This document shows positions 42,201 to 52,926 of a stretch of 64,000 nucleotides of DNA, piece by piece (the first letter of the stretch is position 1; every line of letters begins with the position of its first letter). A program made the position numbers and the translations under genes. The stretch is taken from the NCBI RefSeq assembly GCF_026151205.1, contig NC_087082.1, positions 4,443,408 through 4,507,407 of the forward strand, read 5' to 3'. The notes beneath the pieces were generated by a model. The model had not been told where the DNA came from and searched no databases. It saw nothing but the letters and a program-made list of their open reading frames with translations. The stretch comes from Bolinopsis microptera. Lineage: Eukaryota; Ctenophora; Tentaculata; Lobata; Bolinopsidae.

Positions 42201-44596
42201 TCTGTCAATAATAGAGGAGCCTGCGGTTCACATACCAAATACCAATTGCCAGTAATTGTACAGAGGACCACCTCTTATAAGTATAATCCTCCAATCAGAG
42301 AATGCAATTCATCATACCAACCATACCTCAACAACTACAACAAAACAGCAACATTTAGCCAGAGAATTCGAGAGAGATCTACTCAAAGTGAAATTTATTG
42401 CGCTGGAGACCATCATAAGACTTGGCCGCTCCCCCGGTCACGTGAAATGACACGTGATGGTGCTCTAATGACCGTTTTAGCAGTATTAAATCTGTTCTGA
42501 CGGAAACTTTAGTGGGGTGAGGAACTTTAGGTAGTGAAGTGTATTGAAATGTTTTGCCCAGTTGAGAACTATCATGTATCCGACTGTTCATGATGATCAA
42601 GTTTACTCGAACGGTTCAAGACAATGTGGCTGGCCCTGCCGAAATCTTTGCCAAAAATTAAGCGATATGCAACTTTCAATCCAATTTTAAAGCTTTTTTA
42701 AAGCTTTCGGAATAAAATTACTTTTAAAAATCGTCAAGATGGCAAAAACGAGCTCTTTTAAGTAGCCTTGCAGGACATATTTCTATGGACCGATCAAATA
42801 TATATAGAGCCGTCAGGTGAAGATGACGTTTTATGGATCGAGTCCAAAAAATATATGGCTGCAAACTAATCCATCAACCTCAGTAGCCTATTTCCGGGAT
42901 ATGGATCTCGGTATGTTAATCTGATCTGTAGAGTACAAAAGACTTTTTTGATCTTATTACGAAGCTACAGGGAGAAAAGCAACGTTTATTTTTGATGTTT
43001 TCCATAGTTTGATTCGATTTTGCACCAGATTTGTTCCTAAAAGCTTATTTTATATAAAAAAATTGTTGCCAGTATAGATTTTAATTCTGAAACCAATTAT
43101 CCAGAAAAACTTCTGAAGTTCTACAGGTTACATCCCATTCTTTAACTTTAAGCCACACTCGATTCTCAAGGACTCGTGGCAGGACATTCTTCTCCCCCTG
43201 TCATCAACTTTTCGGGAATTGATTTGATTGATGTCCTTGACCTTGCACTATTAAAACGGAGGTTGAGTAATGAGTAAATAGTTTTACAGATGGGTGAGGT
43301 TGGCATTCGGCCAGCTAGGCTCGAAATTTCTGGGGGTATAGCGAAAAGCGTGGACGAGAGCAATATTCAGGCAGCGCGTTTGTGTAATTTTAATATTGGC
43401 TAACAGTAACAATACAAGTTCCTTGTTTATTTGTGGAATGCAGTAAATAATCGATGATTATTCCAGATGAAACAGCGGGAATAATATCAAGATTTATACG
43501 GACGGAGGATTCCCAAATAATCCCAGACTCGCCGCTCACTGAGAAACAGATGGCATTGGAAAAGTTCCTGTCCACAATCCCCTGCATGAACCACGGAAAC
43601 GCCAGACTTATGACCCTCAAATATTCTTCTCTTTCTTTAATTTTGTCCAGGTAAGGACTAAGGTGGCATCTGAAATGGCTAAAATCTAAATAAAAGGTTG
43701 CTAAATTATTAAATTGAAGATTTAAGAGGGAAAAGATTTTAGTACATTTTCGTTCAATACCCCGTTTATTATTATAGCATTTAACTCGTATGAGATATCA
43801 TTAAACTTATTGTCCTAATCCCATGAAGGCTCCCGAAAGCTATTATTCTCAAGACATGATAAAAATGTATCGTTTATCTTTTATACTCAGGGTGTTTCAA
43901 AAGTCTTGCGAGGATGTTCTTTTTGGATAACTTTTAAATAAAAAGTTATCCAAAAAGTTGTAATTCATTTTTCTGAATTGAACGAACTTTCAGTTTATCC
44001 CGTGGCTTCTGCATAGGATTATTTCGATCTTTGTCACCAACCATCACAAAAGAATTTTTCACTCAAAACAAAAAAATGTAAACCACCAAATGAAACATAA
44101 AACATTGTTGTAAGAGGATATGACTAACATAGTGACATAGTGACATTGCTTCTTTATAAACACAGCTTTTAAATACAAAATCTAACAAGTAAATTGACGA
44201 TGATATAAAGTCGAAATTGTGAAACAGTACCTGAAGTCCTGAAGGATTTGTAAGGTAAATCACGCAAATTCATCTCGGTTGTTATTAGGGGACTGATTGC
44301 GGTTGCTATGGTGGTTATGGTAACGGAAAATCTTGAAAAGTCACCATTAAACCTTAGAACTACCAATAACATTTTACAGAATAAAGTTTAGACAAATTTT
44401 GCTATTGTTCAATTATTATTATACAAACATTTTACTGTTTTAGCCCAATGTCATATCCCCACTTCAACCAGCATTCCTTTTCAGCAAAGCTGAGGACATC
44501 AGTAAACACAGCGGTATGAGTCGGCTGAACACGGCGCTGTTCATCAAATACTGTAAAACAAACGTCAGAGACCAGGTAAACCACGTGACCTCGTGA
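31577..44596 (+). CDS. FANCM: FANCM DNA translocase, 3' part, 16 exons
   Basis: Fanconi anaemia M: a nuclear fork-remodelling translocase that anchors the FA core complex. Exons, all joined by GT-AG in compatible phases: 31577-31709, 31996-32103, 32283-32467, 32667-32797, 32933-33213, 33555-33669, 33946-35671, 35863-35965, 36107-36227, 36458-36809, 37063-37832, 37954-38086, 38593-38708, 38934-39033, 43467-43650, 44485-44596 (stop TGA). They encode about 1,555 residues: helicase C-terminal lobe, long acidic disordered middle, inactive ERCC4-type nuclease domain, and tandem helix-hairpin-helix. The phases agree at every junction, strong evidence for a real gene. The DEAH ATPase lobe (roughly 400 residues in relatives) is missing from the window. 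The last exon could instead splice at CAG/GTAAAC to an unseen exon. Confidence 0.9.
31737..31788. repeat. Homopolymer: about 44 C followed by 8 T
   Basis: Lies 27 bases after the donor of the first FANCM exon seen. A run of this length is hard to sequence and is a likely place for an assembly join or length error. Confidence 0.85.
33555..33669 (+). CDS. FANCM: FANCM exon (post-helicase segment)
   Basis: Found by phase: the preceding exon ends in phase 2, and joining it straight to 33946 gives a stop, whereas this exon (acceptor atatttcag, donor GTTAGT) restores the frame. It codes [20 protein letters not shown], similar to the tryptophan-containing segment after the FANCM helicase that is known as MM1 region context (inference). 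Confidence 0.8.
33946..35671 (+). CDS. FANCM: FANCM large central exon, acidic disordered region
   Basis: A 1,726-bp exon with acceptor atttcctcag and donor GTATGC, entering in phase 0 ([19 protein letters not shown]). The product is rich in Asp, Glu, Ser and Pro with basic patches ([18 protein letters not shown]) and a short [13 protein letters not shown] repeat at about 34363-34400. It fits the poorly conserved, partner-binding middle of FANCM, coded in vertebrates also by one very large exon. No catalytic motif. Confidence 0.88.
35863..36809 (+). CDS. FANCM: FANCM exons, acidic middle region (three exons)
   Basis: Exons 35863-35965 ([20 protein letters not shown]), 36107-36227 ([20 protein letters not shown]) and 36458-36809. 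The last has a basic cluster (NKKKRKRRV-like, [12 protein letters not shown]), a likely nuclear localisation signal, then [17 protein letters not shown], the first of four related DDLLS motifs. Phases 1-2, 2-0 and 0-1 join correctly. A gtataat tandem repeat lies in the intron at about 36306-36350. Confidence 0.85.
37063..37832 (+). CDS. FANCM: FANCM exon with internal DDLLSEEE repeats
   Basis: 770 bp, phase 1 to 0. A lysine-rich stretch is followed by [15 protein letters not shown], which resembles the FDLF/FDL pattern of the RMI-binding MM2 motif of FANCM (inference, by eye). Three repeats follow: [18 protein letters not shown] (about 37340), [18 protein letters not shown] (about 37498) and [14 protein letters not shown] (about 37648). 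The repeats may be short linear motifs for a partner protein. Confidence 0.85.
37954..39033 (+). CDS. FANCM: FANCM exons: ERCC4-type nuclease-like domain
   Basis: Exons 37954-38086, 38593-38708 and 38934-39033. The first codes [20 protein letters not shown] then [11 protein letters not shown], the counterpart of the GDxxxxxERK nuclease motif; the catalytic ERKxxxD residues are absent, as in other animal FANCM proteins, so it should be non-catalytic and serve to pair with FAAP24 (family knowledge). The next exons code [20 protein letters not shown] and [15 protein letters not shown]. Introns contain repeated blocks sharing gtgaaatttgggtcg (38180-38540). Confidence 0.85.
39533..39813 (-). CDS. 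Metallothionein-like protein 1 (38 aa, two exons)
   Basis: Exon 1 39813-39738 and exon 2 39573-39533, with intron GTGAGA to CCTCAG in phase 1. The protein is 38 residues with 14 cysteines and no aromatic residue: [20 protein letters not shown], continuing [18 protein letters not shown]. CxC, CC and CxxxC spacings are typical of metallothioneins, small cytosolic proteins that bind zinc, copper and cadmium through thiolates. It lies antisense inside the long intron of FANCM between 39033 and 43467. Splicing is supported by two longer paralogues (47215-47567, 57155-57507) with the same sites and phase. Recognised by composition, not by a family search. Confidence 0.72.
40029..40118. repeat. Tandem repeat, unit about 16 bp (taccccctttactat)
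   Basis: Five to six copies of a ccctttactatctac unit in the FANCM long intron. The overlapping open frames there are artefacts of the repeat. Confidence 0.85.
40858..40872. repeat. Poly(G) run, about 15 G
   Basis: Homopolymer within the FANCM long intron; length is likely unreliable. Confidence 0.8.
41279..41557 (-). pseudogene. LINE RT C-terminal tail fragment
   Basis: Codes [20 protein letters not shown] and [20 protein letters not shown], matching the end of the LINE tail seen at 8023-8607 (SLPDKPPIRGYTPPNTNS) but from a different element. It is only the last 90 or so residues, a dead 5'-truncated copy in the FANCM intron. Confidence 0.7.
41549..41850. repeat. Foldback element: inverted repeat, arms about 145 bp
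   Basis: The left arm from atttgaccaaaacccataat (41549) pairs with the right arm ending attatgggttttagtcaaat (41850), around a loop of about 14 bases (near 41698-41711). There are only a few mismatches. This looks like a MITE or foldback structure; it overlaps the start of the LINE tail fragment. Confidence 0.85.
41851..43466. other. FANCM long intron, sequence shared with duplicated blocks
   Basis: Stretches near 41925-42110, 42240-42480 and 42560-42760 recur at 47750-48600 and 57660-58800 and so mark the extent of the duplication. No additional gene is supported. A 37-codon frame after an AG at 43288 does not match the FANCM phase. Confidence 0.6.
43467..44596 (+). CDS. FANCM: FANCM terminal exons: helix-hairpin-helix domain
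   Basis: Exon 43467-43650 (acceptor attattccag, phase 1 to 2) codes [20 protein letters not shown] then [20 protein letters not shown]. Exon 44485-44596 (acceptor ccttttcag) continues [20 protein letters not shown]. The pair aligns with the tandem helix-hairpin-helix at the C-terminus of vertebrate FANCM, where IP..N...A.......S is the first hairpin. The frame stops at 44594-44596; the phrase aaacaaac at 44556-44563 is the intact counterpart of a transposon target in the duplicate copy. Confidence 0.82.
43921..43956. repeat. Palindrome ggataactttt...aaaagttatcc
   Basis: Short hairpin in the last FANCM intron. The related copy at 49180-49232 has a different palindrome at the same place, and the homology between copies breaks here. 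Confidence 0.7.
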
Positions 44597-44660
44597 CCAG
44601 ATCAACCACGTGACCTCGTGACCAGATCAACCACGTGACCAGATCAACCACGTGACTTAA
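44575..44660. repeat. Minisatellite of ccacgtgacc/agatcaa units
   Basis: About four units of a 15-25 bp repeat containing cacgtgac directly after the FANCM terminal exon; the paralogue at 54436 has only one unit. Confidence 0.75.
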
Positions 44661-46129
44661 ACGGAACACCTTCAGACAATCTCAGACTTCAATTTCGGTC
44701 AGTGTATTTTGCACTCAGTGGACTCAATTTTGTCCTGCAGATCTTTCAGTTCGCCGAACATAGTTCAAAAATAACAGCAGATGGAACAGGATTCAACAAA
44801 GGACATACATTTTTTAACATTTCGTAAATATTTTGAAATTCTGCAGAAATGGAGATTTTTATTGAGATTATTATTATATACTCCAAAGTCGTTTGTACAT
44901 TTATTTCGAATTAATCACCACAGCTATATAGTTGTGTTGCTCTTGTTACCCAGTTACAAATTACAATTCAAGTTTAAGTTTCAATAACAGACCATAATTT
45001 TAAAAATCATGGCCAGCTAACAAGCAAATCAAAATATCACGTGACATATGTACGACGTACGTACTTCGAAATGCTTCAGAAACTCAATACTTCAAGTTCG
45101 ATATAAAGAATCGCGGTTTAACTATCTGAAATACATTACTGATGTGCCAGAGACGCCAGGAGCTATTTTGTTTTTGATCTTCTATTCCTGGCGTTCATTT
45201 CCCATTACTTCATTTTACACTGGACACTATTTTAGCCAAAAAATGCAGCCAATTAATAGGCATAATCATAATGGCTAGAGAATGATCAGTTGTACATCTT
45301 CAGGGCTAAACGTGTAGCCGAGCTGTTAGGAATTAACATCGTCAAGCAAGAGCTTTTAAATCCGATAATACGATCAGGACCCTTTCAAAGTATGAATCAA
45401 TATGATTTGTTGCACAGCAATATCAATTATACTCTTTTTCTCTTAGGAATTCGAACGGATCACAATTATGGATAAGTCATTGTCGTTGCCTACTGGTTTT
45501 TCATTACTTATGATGACCAAGAAAAATGCTATTTTTCTATGTACTCAAATCGTAGTCAAGATGCAGATGTCAACATTCATATTCATTCAGGTCACGTTCA
45601 AAATTCTAAGCTTAATTTTTCTGGCTTTCAATATAGCAGTTCTACATAATCTAACAGATATTTAAATATAGTTAATTGTAGTTGAGTAATTTGGGCTGCA
45701 CCTCTATCAGTCGATTAATCTTAAGGATCTGGATACTTGTGAGGAGGTAAACCACATGATTCTGACACATGACAGCGATCGACCAATCAGCTTTCAGCAT
45801 TAACCGATCAAAACCCATAATCACTACCACGTGACAAAACTAATAAAGTTCACGTCCCTACCAATATCCAGATCTATTGACTGTTCACATCCCATCTCTA
45901 ACAAAATTTTTGCGATCATCTGCATCAAGATTTGGTGATTTTCTTCTCAAGAACGAATCACTCAAGAGGAGTCAAAACCAATATGATATGCAATGTGAGT
46001 TCCTTTAGTGTTTGTTATTGGCTTGGTCATCCTTGAGCTTGCCATAGCTGTTCTGAGTTTTTATGTACTTGATTCGTTGAGACCTGAGGGGAATAAAATA
46101 TTCAGCATTTTATAGTCAACACTATAGTC
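44661..46129. other. Block duplicated at 54460-56025; no established gene
   Basis: Highly similar to the later copy over about 1.5 kb. It contains one candidate exon (45304-45389, listed separately). No other coding region is supported. Confidence 0.6.
45304..45389 (+). CDS. Candidate isolated exon, weakly myosin-motor-like
   Basis: An 86-bp stretch bounded by acatcttcag and a good donor GTATGA. It codes AKRVAELLGINIVKQELLNP continuing IIRSGPFQ. The pattern A.ELLGI....ELL.P.I..G recalls the myosin motor segment before the loop-2 region, but the match is short and by eye only. A copy with the same bounds is at 55185-55270. No partner exon was found on either side, so this may be a stray or dead exon. 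Confidence 0.22.
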
Positions 46130-46148
46130 GGGGGGGGGGGGGGGGGGG
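46130..46148. repeat. Poly(G) run (19 G)
   Basis: Directly precedes a conserved gtttttgtccg/cggacaaaaa hairpin and the long TCC tract; the paralogue at 56026-56040 has 15 G. Confidence 0.85.
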
Positions 46149-46266
46149 CTCATGTTTTGTGTCTGTTTTTGTCCGTTCGGCATCCTATATTTTTGAAGCG
46201 GACAAAAATTAGGGCGGACAAAAACGGACATAAAATGTTATGGGATTTGGAAATAACATTTAGATG

Positions 46267-46285
46267 CTTCCTCCTCGTCCTCCTC

Positions 46286-46321
<36 letters not shown>

Positions 46322-46890
46322 CTCATCCTCCTCCTTCTCCTCCTGCTCCTTTTCCTCCTCATCCTAATCCTCAGTCCTCCTCCTCAGTCCTCAATCCTCC
46401 TCATCCTCAATCCTCCTCATCCTCAGTTCTCCTCCTCCTCTTCATCCTCCTCCTATTCATCCTCCTCCACCTCCTCTTCATCCTCCTCCTCTTCATCCCC
46501 CTCCACCTCCTCCTCAGTCCTCCTCCTCAGTTCTCCTCCTCCTCCTCATCCTCCTCCTCCTCCTCCTCCTCCTCCTCATCCTCCTCCTTCTCCTCCTGCT
46601 CCTCCAGCTCCTCCTCATCCTAATCCTCAGTCCTCAATCCTCCTCATCCTCAATCCTCCTCATCCTCAGTTCTCCTCCTCCTCTTCATCCTCCTCCTCCT
46701 CCTCTTCATCCTCCTCCTCCTCCTCTTCATCCTCCTCATCCTCCTCAGTCCTCCTCCTCAGTTCTCATCCTCCTCCTCCTCATCCTCATCCTCCTCCTCC
46801 TCCTCCTCCTCCTCCTCCTCATCAGTTCTCCTCCTCCTCCTCCTCCTCCTCCTCCTCCTCCTCCTTCTCCTCCTCCTCCTCCTCCTAAAC
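46267..46890. repeat. TCC/CTC microsatellite, about 620 bp
   Basis: Nearly pure pyrimidine on the plus strand, built on tcc with scattered tcatcc and cagtcc interruptions. Open frames in it (poly-Ser, poly-Leu, poly-Pro; poly-Arg and poly-Glu on the other strand) are artefacts. Confidence 0.95.
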
Positions 46891-47214
46891 TTCCTGGGAT
46901 AGTTGGAGATGTAGTCTGTGTGTAAAACTAAACATGGCTTGTAATTTGTGATATGTTTTTTACTTCTCGTTAATCGATTTCGAACAGATTTATACGTCGA
47001 CAGTTTCTGTCGGAGGCACAAAATTCACATTTCTTCATAAGTCAATAAAACCGAATAGAACCTTTAAGATTTTCTAGAAATAAATAGTGCATATATATTA
47101 AATTTAAACATAATTATCGAGCAAAAAATTGTCTCATCTCGTCAAAATGACATGTATTCTTCAAGACGTGTCTCTATGGTAGCTTGTCTCCATCCAGGGC
47201 GTCTATCTTTCTGT

Positions 47215-47567
47215 TTATGCGCCAGCACAGGTGCAACAAGGGCCAAGGCAGCACCTGGTTCCTGAGGAGTGATGACGTCATTGATAGAATTTATTTTTAT
47301 CTTAAACCCCTGAACTGGATCCCAGCGAATCAGTTAAATTGTTTGTGTAATCGGAAATGAAATGGAAAAATTCCATAAAACCGATTTAAACGAGACTGAA
47401 TAATTTTCGAGAGAGTTTAAGGAACATTTCAGGAGAATTTGAGGACATATCTCACCACATTTGCAGCCCTCAGCACAGCTACAGCAGGTTTCACATCCGG
47501 TTTGACATCCGGTATCACATCCGATATCACATCCGGTCGGACAAGTATCATCGCATTTGCAAGCCAT
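47215..47567 (-). CDS. Metallothionein-like protein 2 (52 aa, two exons)
   Basis: Exon 1 47567-47456 and exon 2 47261-47215, with intron GTGAGA to CTCCTCAG in phase 1. The 52-residue product has 17 cysteines. The N-terminus MACKCDDTCPTGCDIGCDTG carries five successive CxxxC steps, of which copy 1 has fewer because it lacks twelve residues (TGCDIGCDTGCQ type). The C-terminal exon codes GTRCCLGPCCTCAGA. Without the intron the frame would run on into unrelated residues, which is why the spliced form is preferred. Probably a metal-thiolate protein. It arose with the duplication of the FANCM 3' region. Confidence 0.75.
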
Positions 47568-49240
47568 TGTTAGAGATTTCGAGCTAGCTATTAATATTAT
47601 AGGGGTAAGGAATTATGGTTTAACAATCGATTTGATGAAATCCAAGAAGCTTAAATAACGCTGAACTATAACTACTACTACTAGTTGAGGGTCAATGGAA
47701 AATTTTTTGTTATATTATATTGAAAAATAACCGAATAAATAATTATATATAAACAGTTTGTTGATCTTGAGTTGTGGCAATGACAAATCCTCGAGACCGC
47801 GTAACACTTAACTGGAGAAGTGAACTAAATATTTAATGTGGGTAGTTACTAGTTACTAGTTTTCCTTTCCAAATAATCCACGTGATTGTTAAATTATATC
47901 CGTAATCCACGAACGCGAACTGGCTAGACTGGCTTTAACTTTAAGGAAATCGATGAACGTGTTAACGGGTGATACTCGTAAAATATTTGTTCCGAATAAT
48001 TATATTTGCCAGCGGTTCACATTTAATACCAAATACAAATTGCCAGTAATTATTCAGAGGACCACCTCTTGTAAGTTATAAGTATAATCCTCCAACCAGA
48101 GAATGCAATTCATCATACCAACCATACCTCAACAACTACAACAAAACAGCAACATTTAACCAGAGAAGTCGAGAGAGATCTACTCAAAGTGAAATTTATC
48201 TACTCAAAGTGAGATTTATAAGACTTGGCCGCTCCCCCGGTCACGTGAAATGACACGTGATGGTGCTCCAATGACCGTTTTACTGACATACGTTGCATGA
48301 AAAAACTTTACTGGGCGGCGCTCAGCCTGTCATTCCGCCGAATCTTTTTGTTTATGAGCATAATAGCCTGTGGTCCCCAGGTAAGAAAAAACTGATGTTT
48401 GTGACACACAACATGTATCAACCGCTTTATCATGTATCCGACTGTTCATGACGATCAAGTTTATTCGAACGGTTCAAGACAATGTGGCTGGCCCTGCCGA
48501 AATCTGTGCCAAAATTAAACAATACGCAATTCAAAATCGTCAAGATGGGAAAAACGAGCTTTGTAAGTTGCCTTGCATGACAAATTTCTAATGGCAGCTG
48601 ATAATTTTCTTTATATAGCGTGCAAAACGCACTTTATAGTGACAGGACTATATAGCGACAAGTTTTTTTATATCGAATTTTCTTTACTTTTCACTCCACT
48701 ACTCTACTTTTCTTTAATTCTACATTCAATAACCATGTCTAGTCATTGACTACTGATTACTAATTCTTTAACTCCACCTTCTCTAAGTTAATATTACTTT
48801 ACTGACCTTGTTTTATTTTATAATTTAAATTATAAGATAAAATGAATTATCTGTAAATTCGGACCATAATTCTCTCTTAACTTTTAGAAATAGAATAGCT
48901 ACCAAATAAAAGGTTGCTAAATTATTAAATTAATGAAGAATAAGAGGGAAAATATTTTAATAGATTCTCGTTCAATAATTACCTCGTTTATTATCATAGT
49001 TTTTAACTCGTATGACATATCATTGAATTTATTGTCCTAATTCCATGAGTGCTCCCGAAAGCTATTATTCTCAAGACATGATAAAAATGTATCGTTTATC
49101 CTTTATACTATTAGTATTACTTATATACCTATAGTTAAACACAGGGTGTTTCAAAAGTCTTGCGAGGATGTTCTTTTTGGATAACTTTTAATCCATTTTT
49201 CTGAAAAAAATGGATTAAAAATTTGTATCCAAAATAATTC
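47568..49240. other. Second copy of the FANCM-intron block
   Basis: Paralogous in order to 39820-43980, with parts missing (including FANCM exon 43467-43650), and near-identical to 57508-59270. The homology to FANCM stops at about 49230 in a palindrome. No gene. Confidence 0.65.
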
Positions 49241-49257
49241 CGATCCCGAGGATTGTT

Positions 49258-49436
49258 ACTGGGCCGCGCTCAGCCTGTCATTCCGCCAAATCTTTATTCG
49301 CCAAATCTTAATGTTTATGAACATGTACATAATAGCCTGGGTCCCCAGGTTTACTGGGCCGCGCTCAGCCTGTCATTCCGCCAAATCTATATGTTAATGA
49401 ACATAATAGCCTGGGGTCCTCAGGTAACCCCAGGTA
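49258..49436. repeat. Two tandem copies of an unit of about 95 bp (ctgggccgcgctcagcctgtc)
   Basis: Units start near 49259 and 49354 and resemble single copies at about 48309 and 58495. Each ends in a gtccccagg-type phrase. Function unknown. Confidence 0.7.
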
Positions 49437-49906
49437 AGAGGATTGACATAACTTATAAATTTATAATATATTAATTCTAAATACTGAATGCATCGCATTT
49501 TAAGGGTTTTGGTATTTTCGTAGCTAAATTGCACTAAAGCTTTCGCGCTTGCACTTCACACTTGCGCGTAGTTCGTAAACTGAAAACTCGTGGGTACGAT
49601 ATATGTGATTACTGAATAATAAATTCGGCTAAACTCTCATTACATTCTTTTAATAACTTGCTGTGCGAGATTTCAATACTATTACTATTAATTTGCAAAT
49701 GCTAATTTAACATTTAGATCTTTACATCATCTTCTTTCACATAGCCATGTGTCTAAGCGTACTACTAGCGAGAGGGCTATGGTTAGAGCATAAACAGGTT
49801 ATACTGGACGAATCTCACTCGTTAACGGGTGATACTCGTAATTTACTATCACGCGCCGCTTTTTCTCAAAATATTAGTCTAAGCCTATACCAGCCGGCAA
49901 AGTTTT
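49437..49906. other. No gene recognised
   Basis: AT-rich sequence between repeats; a 61-codon frame at 49747 has no recognisable features. Confidence 0.5.
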
Positions 49907-50373
49907 TATATGTAACCTACATACAACGTTAAAATTTAGTTGAGTTTTGAACGTTGCTTATAGTTGATAAGGTAACCTTGATCTAACGTAAAATAATAAA
50001 CGTTTTGCAACGTTAAAAATAAAACCTATAACTAACGTTAGATATTTAACGTTTAACTACGTTTTATATGTAACCTACATACAACTTTAAAATGTAGTTG
50101 AATTTTAAACCCTGCTTGTAGTTAATAAGGTAACCTTGATCTGACGTCAAATTATAAACGTTTTGCAACGTTAAAAATAAAACCTATAACCAACGTTAGA
50201 TATTTAACGTTTAACAACGTTTTATATGTAACCTACATACAACTTTAAAATGTAGTTGAATTTTAAACTCTGCTTATAGTTAATAAGGTAACCTTGATCT
50301 GACGTCAAATAATAAACGTTTTGCAACGTTAAAAATAAAACTTATAACCAACGTTAGATATTTAACGTTTAAC
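49907..50373. repeat. Satellite-like repeat, 158-bp unit, three copies
   Basis: The phrase tatatgtaacctacatacaa starts at 49907, 50065 and 50223, exactly 158 bases apart; unit similarity is high. The motif aacgtt occurs many times in each unit. Confidence 0.9.
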
Positions 50374-50379
50374 AACTAT

Positions 50380-50991
50380 AGCCATAGCTATAGCTGTCGC
50401 CGCGATATCTAGCGTTAACTGTCACAAACCGATATTCTCCGCTAGATAGCGATATCTAGCGCTAACAAGCGTTATCTAGCGGAGAATGTCGGTTTGTGAC
50501 AGTTTACGCTAGATAGCGCTATCTAGCGCTAGCTGTCGCCGCGATATCTAGCGCTAGATAGCGCTATCTAGCGCTATCTAGCGTAAACTGTCACAAACCG
50601 ACATTCTCCGCTAGATAGCGCCAGATAGCGCTAGATAGCGCTGCGTCAGATGTCGTTGCGACATATAGCGTTAGATAGCGCTAGATACCGCTAGATGTCG
50701 CAAAAAAAGGGCGGAAATTTTATGAAAATAGCGCTATCTGTCGCCTGGCGTCAGTGCTGCGTGCTTAGCGTCATCTAGCGTCATCTAGCGTCATATAGCG
50801 TCATATAGCGCTAGATAGCGCTAGATAGCGCTAGATAGCGACATTCGAAAGGTGCCGTGCACTTAGCGACAATGTCGCTAATTGGCGTCATCTAGCGTCA
50901 TCTATCATCATCTGGCGATATTTCACGCAAGATGACGCTAGATGACGCTAGATGACGTCATATGTCGAATTTCAACTATCAGTAAAGGTCC
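50380..50991. repeat. Palindrome-rich terminal array of a DNA transposon-like element (left end, inverted)
   Basis: Dense tagcgcta / ctagatagcg units with longer inverted repeats (gttaactgtcacaaaccg about 50416 pairing with sequence about 50485). The last 270 or so bases, ending agtaaaggtcc at 50991, match the end of the array at 54415. It abuts the phrase gtttgttt, the reverse complement of the FANCM target aaacaaac. Confidence 0.8.
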
Positions 50992-51605
50992 GTTTGTTTT
51001 ACAGTATTTGATGAACAGCGCCGTGTTCAGCCGACTCATACCGCTGTGTTTACTGATGTCCTCAGCTTTGCTGAAAAGGAATGCTGGTTGAAGTGGGGAT
51101 ATGACATTGGGCTAAAACAGCAAAATGTTTGTATAATAATAATTGAACAATAGCAAAATTTGTCTAAACTTTATTCTGTAAAATGTTATTGGTAGTTTTA
51201 AGGTTTAATGGTGACTTTTCAAGATTTTACGTTCGCGTTACCATAACCACCATACTCATAGCAACCGCAATCAGTCCCCTAATATAACAACAGAGGTAAA
51301 TTTGCGTGATTTACCTTACAAATCCTTCAGGTACTGTTTCACAATTTCGACTTTATATCATCGTCAATTTACTTGTTAAATTTTGTATTCAAAAGCTATG
51401 TTTATAAAGAAGCAATGTCACTATGTCACTATGTTAGTCATATCCTCTTACAACAATGTTTCATTTGGTGGTTTACATTTTTTTGGTGGTTGACATTTTG
51501 TTATTTTGAGTGAAAAATTCTTTTTTGATGGTTGCTGACAAGGATAGAAGTAATCCTATGCAGATTGCAGAAGCCACGGAATAAACTGAAAGTTCGTTCA
51601 ATTCA
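50992..51605 (-). pseudogene. FANCM: Inverted partial duplicate of the FANCM terminal exon and intron
   Basis: Reverse complement of about 43975-44563, including most of the last FANCM exon (44485-44563 part) and the intron before it. The coding part is cut at aaacaaac by the adjoining transposon-like end, so it cannot function. The remaining downstream part of the exon is found, in direct orientation, at 54416. Confidence 0.88.
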
Positions 51606-51674
51606 GAACTTGTATAAATTTCGTCGAAATAGTACGTGCCGCTTTCTTCCGATCCCGAAATGTTAAGGGTCGAC

Positions 51675-51948
51675 GGTCGTTTACATATTAGTATTACGTA
51701 ATCAGCTGAGGAGGTTGGGGTTTTCAAATGATTATTGATTACGCTAGTGTAATATTGACATAAATATAATAGCTATGGTAAAACTGATTACGGGGTATGT
51801 AAACGACCCCTCATTGTTAGTAATCAGTTCCATACATAGCTATTAAGCTATTAGTATTATGTCACAATCACACTAGCGAGCGTAATAATTTGGAAAACCC
51901 CGGCCGGCGGCATCAGGCCCTTTATATAATTATAATATGTAAACGACC
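51675..51948. repeat. Foldback/MITE-like inverted repeat, 274 bp
   Basis: The left end ggtcgtttacatatta pairs with the right end taatatgtaaacgacc, and inner parts pair with gaps (attacgctagtg with cactagcgagcgtaat). A third copy of gtaaacgacccc lies in the middle near 51804. Confidence 0.8.

Positions 51949-52926
<978 letters not shown>

Noticed and set aside
43290..43401. 37-codon frame starting [16 protein letters not shown] after an AG
   Set aside because: Its phase does not fit the FANCM exon ending at 39033, and the next FANCM exon joins directly in frame.
46157..46888. Long open frames over the TCC tract (poly-Ser, poly-Leu, poly-Pro; antisense poly-Arg)
   Set aside because: Trinucleotide repeats stay open in all frames; no start context, domain or conservation beyond the repeat. 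The same holds for 56052-56897.
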